Assembly (NCBI GenBank): GCA_022496805.1
Contig: CM040085.1
Location: 34,253,811 to 34,317,810 of the forward strand
Source: Pohlia nutans
Taxonomy: Eukaryota > Streptophyta > Bryopsida > Bryales > Mniaceae
Length of the DNA: 64,000 nt
Reading direction: 5' to 3'
Under the pieces are notes generated by a model. It was not told where the DNA came from, did no database searches, and saw only the letters and a list, made by a program, of their open reading frames with translations. Position 1 is the stretch's first letter. Each line of letters opens with the position of its first letter. The translations under genes were made by a program, and so were the position numbers. This document shows, in pieces, positions 55,701 through 64,000 of the stretch.

Positions 55701-58404
55701 CAAATAAATTTGAACTAAAGGAAGTCCTCAGAAATGACAAGAAAACATGAGGCCCAATTCAGGCTTCGTGGTCCTTTAGGGGTTATGAAATATGTCGATC
55801 CTGGCTTAGTTTTGGCACTCTGAACTGCGGCAATTTAACAAAAAAAGATGAGGTTGGACCGTGTTGAGGTAAGAATACTGAAGGCTTTGTCTGGTTGGTG
55901 GAGCAGGTGCTTGTGGACAGAATGAGGGCTGCTGGACCTTACATTGCATTGCATCTGCGTTACGAGAAAGACATGCTGGCCTTCAGTGGTTGCACACATG
56001 GATTAACGAAAGAAGAATCTCAAGAGCTCACCCACATACGGTATAAATATTTTGTGCAACTGATTTCCAGCATTGGAAAAAGAACTAGATACCCTTTGAG
56101 AAGGTTACAGGACATAATGCTAAGTTGTACTCTAAAATTACAAACGTACTTTTTGGTTCATCACAGTGCTCACATTGAAAGCAACAATATGGGTTATACA
56201 GTAAACTACCCACCCTATTTGTGCCACAATTTGGAAGTCCCCTGTTTGTGCTACTATGTACTAGTAGTGTACATCTTAAAATTTAAAATGTAAGACTCTT
56301 ATACATATTGACCACAAATGCAGGGAGAAGACAGCTCATTGGAGGATCAAGAAGATCAATGCAACGGAGCAGAGAAACAAGGGCTTTTGCCCTCTCACTC
56401 CCAAAGAAGTCGGTGTCTTTCTGAAAGCGCTCGGTTTCCCCGAGACCACTCGAGTGTACATTGCAGCTGGCGAGATTTATGGTGGCCCCAAGCAGATGTC
56501 TGGCCTTTTATCCCGCTTTCCACATGTGATGAGCAAGGTATGTTAGATGACTCAAAGAATATAATATTGATCTACAATAGAATAATATGTGAAGAGCTGG
56601 CACTATAAGAAAACTTCGTAAAAAAAGAACTGCATAAGTTTGTCATGTGTGGTTTTTAAGACCACCGAGTACTGAAGATGTAAAACCTGTGCAAAATTTT
56701 CATTTGCCCATTGTGAGTGCAATTTTTGCAACTCAGGAGACGTATAATATATCGTTGGAAACGCATTTTGAGATCAAAAATTGCACTTGCAATGGACAAA
56801 TGAAGACTTTGCACATGTTTTACACGTGCGGTCCATGGAGGTTTAAAATGACTGCACATAACAAACTTGTGCATACTTGTGCATAGCTTTTTTTTTTACC
56901 AAGTTCTTTTATAGTGTGGTGACAATGTTCACATAGATTCATTTTTTGTTGTTGGATCACCAATGAAATTATTCATGTGCCTGAGTCTGTTTCTCGGCTT
57001 GTTTCTTTGACAGGAAACCATTGCAACGGCGGAGGAGCTTGCACCTTACTTGAAGCATGCATCACAAATGGCCGCTCTGGACTACATCGTGTCGGTGGAG
57101 AGCGATGTCTTTGTGCCGTCCTACTCTGGCAACATGGCTCGTGCTGTTGAAGGCCACCGCCGATTTCTGGGTCACCGCAAAACCATCATTCCTGACAGGT
57201 GAGATCGAAGCTTGCACAACCAGTCTCATAATCTTGTCCTTCTTTAGCGTTATGGATTACATAACTAACGAGTCGCAACAGTTGTAAGTAGCCTATGGAA
57301 CATAATGTTAGGTTCAAGTTTCACTTTACAACATAATTTAGATTTGCCGTTTTGATTGATCAAAGGGTCCACAAAGAGAAAAAGAGTTTGAGAGATTGTC
57401 ACAGTTGTGTTGAAACTTGAACTTTGACATTATTAAATGAACTGTGAGGCTTGAGAAGGATATAAGACATAATGCTGAGTTGAACCAAGAACGTTTAAGA
57501 ATGTGCTTTTGGTTTTCATTGAATGCAGCGTTCTGGATTATAACACATCTGCTTGTGTTTTTTTTAATACTCTTGATCGAGCATAATTAATCAGGAATCA
57601 ACCATTTAAATTATGTTTGATGACTTGAAAATACATGGTTATGGAAATAGCACCTCTTGCCACTTGTGTGTGGCTTGGCATGTGATTTCTCATAACAAAA
57701 CTCTACTAACCTTTATATTTATGTGACTTTCATGATTCCATTTTGTCTCCTTAGTTTCTGTTGGCTCAACTATTGTCGGTTGTTTGTGATTCCAGGAAGG
57801 AGCTGGTGGAGTTGTTTGACCAGCTAGACAAAGGACTTGTTTACGAAAACCAGGAGCTAGCCAATGTGATAACTAGAATGCATCAGAATCGGTAAGTCTT
57901 CTGAGTTCAGAGCCCTTCATGCATCCTGCTCTGAAATAAATTGAGACACCCACCCAATTGCAACACTCCCTTTCTGGAACCTTTACCGGGGTAAAACATG
58001 ATTTACCGGGATAAAACCATGATACTTTTGACGGGTGTAAGGGCAAAAAAAACTGCCCCAGGGTAAAAATCCCTCATTTTTACCCCCCACCCAAGTTTGA
58101 CCCCGGAGTCAAATTATGGGGGTTCCCTGTGTGATATTGAGAATGAAGAACAGCTTTCAGTGCATTTGCATCCCTGTGATGAAACCAAAACACATGAATG
58201 AAATGGATAATCTGTTGTACGTGCAGGCAAGGTGCTCCTCGCAGACGCAAAGGGCCAGCGAAAGGGGCTAAAGGTCGAGACCGGTTTCGGTCGGAGGAGG
58301 CTTTCTACACCAACCCCACTCCTGATTGCCTGTGCCAACAGAATCACCAGCCTGAGCCTGAGCAAAGCTTTTCACAATTAGGGCTTGGAATTCAAAGAAG
58401 ATAA
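52792..58404 (+). CDS. Plant O-fucosyltransferase-family protein (GT106-like)
   Basis: Twelve exons: 52792-53031, 53220-53294, 53662-53725, 53880-53950, 54213-54301, 54696-54876, 55065-55193, 55907-56040, 56324-56537, 57014-57198, 57796-57891 and 58227-58404 (551 aa). It is a type II Golgi protein: a basic N-terminus, then a single membrane anchor at ~37-58. It uses a nucleotide sugar; family members include pectin rhamnosyltransferases and putative protein O-fucosyltransferases. Family motifs are [17 protein letters not shown] (~139-155), [24 protein letters not shown] (His299-Cys312, the likely donor-binding core), [21 protein letters not shown] and [15 protein letters not shown]. The C-terminus ends with a basic linker and [11 protein letters not shown], so it is full-length. 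All junctions are GT-AG and in frame. Acceptor specificity cannot be assigned. Confidence 0.93.
54363..54594 (+). mobile_element. ~232-bp TTAACCCC-type MITE in intron 5 of the glycosyltransferase gene
   Basis: It starts TTAACCCCTAAAGGACCC and ends GGTCCTTTAGGGGTAAAA. The interior (GAAGCCCGAATTGGGTCTCA; TTTTTGACCAACATATGCA) matches the copies at 1-214, 7263 and 31022. The right TTAA has decayed to TAAA. Confidence 0.75.
55576..55785 (-). mobile_element. TTAACCCC-type MITE in intron 7 of the glycosyltransferase gene
   Basis: This is the reverse-orientation copy of the element at 54363. AAGGATTCATGAGTTTAAAA, TCGGTCAAAAACACAAATAA and GTGGTCCTTTAGGGGTTA are recognisable. One gene therefore carries two opposite copies in neighbouring introns. 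Confidence 0.7.
56601..56916. mobile_element. 316-bp CACTA-like MITE in intron 9
   Basis: Ends CACTATAAGAAAACTT and AAGTTCTTTTATAGTG are inverted. A perfect 3-bp duplication TGG flanks the element (56598-56600 and 56917-56919), as expected of CACTA elements. Further inner arms pair (ACAAACTT..., CAAATGAAGACTTTGCAC...). Non-coding. Confidence 0.75.
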
Positions 58405-58710
58405 CATGCTCATATTCGTTAAAATGGTGTGTTTCAGTGTGTGTCCAAAGCTCTAAAAACTAGGACTAGTATAGATCTGAGGTTTAGGTTGAGCAATTGC
58501 AATTGCGAGGGCACCAATTCCACTGAAATCTGTCATTTTCTCGAATATGAGCCTGTTCAATCCTAGATTGATTGATGTATAGTACCTGGCAATATGTAAT
58601 TCTTGGAATCCTTGGCATTTTCCTTCCACACAGCAACATAAAATGCTCGTGCTCTTTGCATGATTATATAGTGTGATTAGATGGGGTTGATTGTGCATTG
58701 TGATTTTCAC

Positions 58711-59010
58711 TACACTAAATGGCGTATTTTGTGTCCGGGGCACTATTTAATTTTAGGAAGATAGTGTTCTTGTAAGAAAAATAAATGAATGTAATGTTCA
58801 AATGACATATGGCAACTTTATGATAAATATGGCATGCCACCTCATGTCACTCTCATTACTTGGAAAGAACATGGCACTCTTAATGAAAGTGGGAATGACA
58901 AGTGACTAACTCCTATGTTGTGTCAAGGAACACTATTTCTCTTCACCTATAAATGAATTGTGGTAAAAAACAACAATTATCTTTGGACACTAAATACACC
59001 ATTCAGTGTA
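58711..59010. mobile_element. ~300-bp MITE with TACACTAAATGG ends
   Basis: TACACTAAATGGCGTATTTT and GTGTCC are mirrored by GGACACTAAATACACCATTCAGTGTA. It is the first of three MITEs lying almost back to back after the glycosyltransferase gene. Confidence 0.65.
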
Positions 59011-59020
59011 ATGTAATTAA

Positions 59021-59308
59021 GAGCATCTCCACTAGCACTCTAAATACCGCTCTGGCTATGGAAAAATGGATGAGATTGGGTTGGTGAACAGTTTATTTGG
59101 CCCATGACATTGGATAATCCACTAAAAATCAGGGCCCTCGTCTGAATGGCAGATCATAATTGCACAATCCTCGTGTGGTGACTTGTGAGTGGCTCACTAA
59201 CTATTTTCAAGAGTTTAATTCAGTAATGTTAGTGAGGGAACTACACAATGAGATCTGAATCTTTGAATGACCTTCAGAGTTCAATCTAGAGTGCTAGTGG
59301 AGATGCTC
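59021..59308. mobile_element. 288-bp MITE, PIF/Harbinger-like
   Basis: Perfect inverted ends GAGCATCTCCACTAGCACTC / GAGTGCTAGTGGAGATGCTC, flanked by TAA at 59018-59020 and 59309-59311. Non-coding. Confidence 0.82.
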
Positions 59309-59311
59309 TAA

Positions 59312-59604
59312 GAGCATTCCCACCCATGCACGCTAGGACTAACTCCCTTAAATTATTCATCTACATTTGAGGAGCCTTTGCACCTACACTTGCACACCCC
59401 TCACATATCAAAAGTGCACATCAAATAGTCAATGGACCAATCACAAGTAGAATGTGAGGATATAGTCAACTAAATAGTGATTTGAAGGCCCAATTTTTAA
59501 CACGCTAGGATTGAGAGTCAAGAGATATTTTTGAAGGGCTCTTGGCACTTTTCATCTACTTTTTGAGTGTGAGAGACTCTGGGAGGGCATGGGTGACCAT
59601 GCTC
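59312..59604. mobile_element. 293-bp MITE, PIF/Harbinger-like
   Basis: Ends GAGCATTCCCACCCATGC and GGCATGGGTGACCATGCTC are approximately inverted. TAA at 59309-59311 (shared with the previous element) and at 59605-59607. Non-coding. Confidence 0.75.
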
Positions 59605-59609
59605 TAAAG

Positions 59610-60815
59610 GTCACAACCATGTGTTCCTGAAAACTTGCAGGGGCTACAAGACTTATTGCCGGGTACTGTATAATGACATGGTTGACTTTAAATTTGGAAT
59701 TGGCATTACATATGGCAGAGAGAGTTATCGTCCCTTCTAAACATTCTCAATCAATGGCAGTGTGGGGTGGAAGGAATCGCAATTCTGTGCAAATTGATTT
59801 GTGTTTCAGTGAACATAAGGCTTTTCAACATAAACATGTCTGTTATTTTGTGGTTGTGTAGGTCATCATGTTCTCAATGGTGAACCCATTCACCTTGATT
59901 CATACAAAAAGAACACATAGAAAATATAGCCTCATTTGAAGGCTTTTGAGAAGCACTTGATAATTAGAGCAGTGAAGTTAATAACTTGCAGGAAGTTAAA
60001 TGATGTATTTAGATTAGAACTCATTTAGATGGATGCTATTTATTAACATATTTTGCTATCAACATTTTTTCTTGTGAAAAGATGTCAATTTACCATAGAT
60101 ATGTAGAGCTATTCATCTTCAATGTTGTTGCAAGTCAACAACAAAGTGTATTTATTGATATTTTCACAAGTTTTTGCGATATAGGATATCAATTGTTAGG
60201 TTATAGATGACACATATGAACACTATATAGACATATGGAAGGTTTCATTTTGAGCATTTTGAGATCATCATGGCATGTATATGAAGTGAGATTGTGACAT
60301 TAGCTTCAATAACTTGCTACTTACTATTTCAAGTTGGGTAAGGAACATAAGCCCATAATAGCTATTAAAGGTTTTAAAAAATGATTCAACACTAGAAGTT
60401 TCTATATAGATTCTCTAAACACACCCTTACCCCATTTTTGAATACTTCATCTTGAAAATGCAAAGTGTCATTTTTCTTTACTTCACAAAAAAAAATGCCA
60501 GGATTATTTTTGCTAATGTATAGTTCTTATGAACTTACTATACCAAGAAGAACTTCATAAGCTTGAACTTGACAAAGAGTTATTTCATTTTTCAAGCTAT
60601 GCCAATATTGTTATAAGTTTAAATTTGCAACACTTAGCAATCATGACATATTTATATGAGCAAATCACATCACTATCCGTGCCCTTGCATCTTAATGATA
60701 CATTTACAAAAATTGATTTTAAAAATGCATATCTAACACTCATAATTGCATTCTTTATGTCTTTTATATGTTTTAAGACAAACAAATGGTTGTGATGTAT
60801 CTGAAATGAATTAAT
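59610..60815. other. Intergenic, no gene seen
   Basis: AT-rich DNA with no supported reading frame. Its right end lies just 3' of the linker-histone-like gene. Confidence 0.45.
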
Positions 60816-60817
60816 GG

Positions 60818-61378
60818 TCACAACCTTTTGTTTCTTTTGTTACGCTCGTTTAAATGGCGCAAGGGTGAGCCAAAAGATCCAATGGATTTTGAATTCATGT
60901 GTTTATGGAGAGGCTTTCGATCTCGAGAAACTCCTCCACGTACTCGTTTGAGGAGGCTATATCTTCCTGATTTGGACCCTGACACATGAAGCCTCTTTCC
61001 CGACTTGAAAGTCTTGGAAGGCAACTTCTTCTTTGTTTTTCTAGACCGAGATATCACTCTTTGACCATTTCTACGATTAGGCTTAATGCGCTTGAGACTA
61101 TATTTAGCTTTAAATCTAACTTTGCGACCCGCATTTCTAATCGATTGCCCAGGGCCGCTTCTTGTGACTCCATTTTTGGTCTTGATAATAGACTTGATTA
61201 CAGTTTTGAGGTTTTTTTTTGCCCGAGGCGGAATCCTTCCCTCGTATTTTGTCTCCAAGTAATTGAAAACATCAGCTTCAGTAGAACCAGGCCGATCCTT
61301 CAGCGCTGAGATTGCATCCTCAACCATCTCATTATATGGTCGTTGAATCTTGTTGCGACCACTTGGTTTGTTTCCCAT
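60818..61378 (-). CDS. Linker-histone-like (H1/H15 domain) basic protein
   Basis: A single uninterrupted frame of 186 aa, opening MGNKPSGRNKIQ. Residues ~13-78 match the H1/H5 winged-helix globular domain: RPYNEMVEDAISALKDRPGS is the helix-1 signature, followed by the second helix region and a basic third segment. The remaining ~105 residues are a strongly basic tail. By my count Lys+Arg make up about 29% of the protein (29 Lys, 25 Arg). Canonical plant H1 tails are Lys/Ala/Pro-rich, whereas this tail is rich in Arg, Ser and Asn and lacks AKP repeats. It may bind and compact DNA. A specialised H1, or a sperm-type protamine-like protein as in plants with swimming sperm, are both possible. Absence of introns could also mean retroposition, but no A-tail or duplication was seen. 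Confidence 0.75.
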   Translation of the reverse strand: MGNKPSGRNKIQRPYNEMVEDAISALKDRPGSTEADVFNYLETKYEGRIPPRAKKNLKTVIKSIIKTKNGVTRSGPGQSIRNAGRKVRFKAKYSLKRIKPNRRNGQRVISRSRKTKKKLPSKTFKSGKRLHVSGSKSGRYSLLKRVRGGVSRDRKPLHKHMNSKSIGSFGSPLRHLNERNKRNKRL

Positions 61379-61399
61379 GATTCTACTTCCCTCTCAACC

Positions 61400-63620
61400 T
61401 ACAAAACTTCTACAATTTTGCTTAAATTAGATCAAATAACTCCTTTGTCAAAAATCATTTCCCTTTATTTTTTACTAGCTATATTTTTGCTATTTTATTC
61501 ATAGCACTTAAAGTTAAAGAAATTCATAAAATTCATTTAGATGAAGGAAGGTTGATTCTAATATTAGCAAATTGCAACATTCAATGCTATTCAAATATGA
61601 GTACAATATTTAGGATTAAATTTGTTTCTACAATGACATATTCCATTTATGTACTATAATCGCATTAGATTTTACAACAAAATGATGAAGATGATTCATA
61701 GTTACACACCATGGCCAATGACATCATGTCTGGTCTACATCCAGCTCTTAACTATATAGCATTATGAAAAAATAGTCAATGAAAGATTCTGACTTGCGTA
61801 TTAAATTCCAGAGATTGTCACATCAATCATAAATTCAATAGAATTTTGACATGGTTGAATAAATTGGCTTTGCTCTACATTGACGATCCTCTCCACCACT
61901 CCGAAGTCTAATCCAAGAGTGACCATGGCCTAAATAATATGCATATTGGATTATGTTGTGCAAAAGCTTGTCGGCCTCGAGCTTAGGGTTTCATAGAATG
62001 TTTGGATATGCAAAGGGGCGCAAATTGCATGCAAATATAGAGAGGTGTTCATCTCTACACCTTGAACCGGTGTCATAACAAAGTAGTCTAAATAAATGCC
62101 TTTTGCAAAATGAAAGAGAAACTTTGTGAAGAGACATCTCAAATTACATTATGTGAGTCATCAAATTCACATATAATTCATCATTCATTGGATGTGTTGT
62201 GGTTTCTTGATGTGTATGTCTTTATAGGATTTGAAATGAATTACAATTGTCATGGTTTGATGGTGTTAACGTAAATATTTAGAATGTACGTAGCTTTTAC
62301 AAATAGGAATAACTTGGATGTTTGTATTGTAGCAATCCATACTTTTTAATAATAGAACAAACAAACTCACTTAGGAATAGCATTATTGCGAGGAATTGTA
62401 TGAAGATTAGAACCATATACATACGTGATGGTCATCAAAAGTATTGTCATTGCATTACAAACTTCTTTATGTATATCCTTTGGTCTTGAAATAATGATAA
62501 AATAGTTGATATATTGTTAGTGTTGTTTCAAGTAACGAAAGAGTAGAGAAATATGTTGAAATGGTGATGAAAGATCACTATTTAAATGCAAAACACAACA
62601 TTTGGTATTTATTTTTTGACGGTTTAGTGCCATAATAGAGTAACAAATATTGCTAAAATAGTATTGTTATGTATCGTACTAAAACATAGATGTTTTAAAT
62701 AACATTATTTCAATATTATTGTTTACATTCTTTAAGCACTAACTATATATAAGATGTTTTAGTTTTGAAACTAGTAAAAATTAGTGGAAAGATTTATTTT
62801 TTAATGTACTACTTGTTAGATTTGGCAGTGAAGCACTCTTGACAATGTTTGATAAATTTGGTCAATTTATTTTAGGCCAAACTTTACAATATTGTTGGTA
62901 CTTGTAAAATTGAACACTTGCACTCACATTTAACCCCTAAGTGCTTTATTATAATTGAATCAATCATATATAGTCTCAATTTTATAAAAAATCTAAAAAA
63001 TTCCAAATATTTTGACGATACCATTTATATGTTCATATGGGTTCCAAAAAGGATTGTCTCACTAAAACACTATCATTTTTTGCCCATTTTAGACCTAATG
63101 AACATAGTTTCTAAAATTTTGTTTGGTATTCTAATATAAATTTTTATGTATTAAAAGTAAGTGAATGCATAACACCAAAAACTAAATCCAAAATTTCTAA
63201 ACAATTTTTAAGTGCTAAATGTCCAATTCAATGATTTCACATTATAATGTAAATAGAAAATAAGAATGTTTTAGTAAAAATATCACTTCTATGAAAAATC
63301 AACGTGTAATTTGCACATCAATTTTGCACTTAAAAAATAATAATTATATAATTACATAATCAAGACATTGATGATTGTCAATCCCCTCCAATTCATGACA
63401 TAAATATTAAAAACTATATGATAAGAGGGTTGGCAATCGCAAATCCCATGAAATTCACAACCTGAATTTACAATCATAATTTTGTGTCACATGCTCTTAT
63501 TGCATTGCATGTGCACTTTTAATAAATAAGAAGTGTTAAAATTGAAGAATGAATATGAATGAAATTTATTGAAATATTGTACTATTAAGGAAGGCAGTTT
63601 GTTCTCTTAATTCATTCAAT
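61400..63620. other. AT-rich intergenic, no gene seen
   Basis: About 2.2 kb of AT-rich DNA. TTTAACCCCTAAGTGC at about 62931 is another isolated terminus of the TTAACCCC family. No gene or RNA was recognised. Confidence 0.45.
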
Positions 63621-63636
63621 AGTCTAGGAGATTTGT

Positions 63637-63692
63637 ACCATGTATGTATGTATGTATGTATGTATGAATGAATGAATGAATGTATGTATGAT
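63637..63692. repeat. (ATGT)n / (ATGA)n microsatellite
   Basis: About 56 bp of ATGT repeats with a central ATGA block. Confidence 0.9.
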
Positions 63693-64000
63693 TGTTTATT
63701 TTGTATGTTACATTGATATCTCCCGGACCTTGCGCGAACCATCTGCGTATTTGGTATAGTTGGAAAGCTCACAACAAGAGGAGGTGCTTCAAAGGTTTTT
63801 CGTAGCTTTTGGATGTACAGTGTGAAAGTTATGGATTTTTAATTCAATTTCGTCATCATAAATTGAATTAAATTATGGATAAATTATTCTAAGAAAAGGC
63901 GTAAAACATAGATAAATTACGGGGAACACTTGGCTCAATTGCACATGGCCACACTAGTATTTGTTACATTAAATATTTTATCACATTAATTTAAGAGAGG

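Overview
The window is nuclear DNA from a land plant. It holds split genes with chloroplast-type products, GT-AG introns of roughly 0.1-2 kb, AT-rich intergenic DNA and many short inverted-repeat transposons. A glutathione S-transferase fused to a hemerythrin domain is, as far as I recall, a class described from mosses and lycophytes and not from flowering plants. I therefore lean towards a seedless plant (moss, liverwort or lycophyte), but no species marker was seen.

Six protein-coding genes can be supported. From left to right: (1) an ELIP-type chloroplast light-stress protein (two exons, 5.3-6.2 kb, +); (2) an RlmH-type SPOUT rRNA methyltransferase (six exons, 9.4-12.0 kb, +) with one GC-AG intron; (3) a PHT4/ANTR-type plastid anion transporter (fifteen exons, 16.4-22.7 kb, +); (4) a GST-hemerythrin fusion with a Gly-Ala-Cys-Cys-Cys N-terminus (five exons, 35.7-40.1 kb, +); (5) a plant O-fucosyltransferase-family Golgi glycosyltransferase (twelve exons, 52.8-58.4 kb, +); and (6) an intronless linker-histone-like basic protein (60.8-61.4 kb, -). 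I rebuilt the exons of 1-5 by hand. Every junction keeps frame, and all but one follow GT-AG.

The space between genes (1-5 kb, 6.4-9.4, 12.1-15.6, 22.8-35.4, 40.1-52.7, 58.5-60.8 and 61.4-64.0 kb) contains no further gene I could support. It is a palimpsest of small mobile elements. These include several families starting TTAACCCC/TTAACCCT and bounded by TTAA; PIF/Harbinger-like foldback elements with TTA or TAA target duplications, two abutting and one nested; a short Helitron with a canonical 3' hairpin and CTAG end; a CACTA-like element in an intron; Stowaway-like hairpins; a head-to-head pair of Tc1/mariner transposase remnants; two poly(A)/A-rich retroposed fragments with target duplications; and a tRNA-like SINE candidate. 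A curious 0.9-kb field of a recurring TTGCTTTAAGCA-like palindrome lies near 45 kb.

The genes do not form an operon or an obvious cluster. Three (ELIP, RlmH-like, PHT4-like) probably act in plastids or organelles. The most biologically unusual product is the GST-hemerythrin fusion, which joins a thiol-active thioredoxin-fold domain to a complete set of putative di-iron ligands behind a probable lipid anchor.
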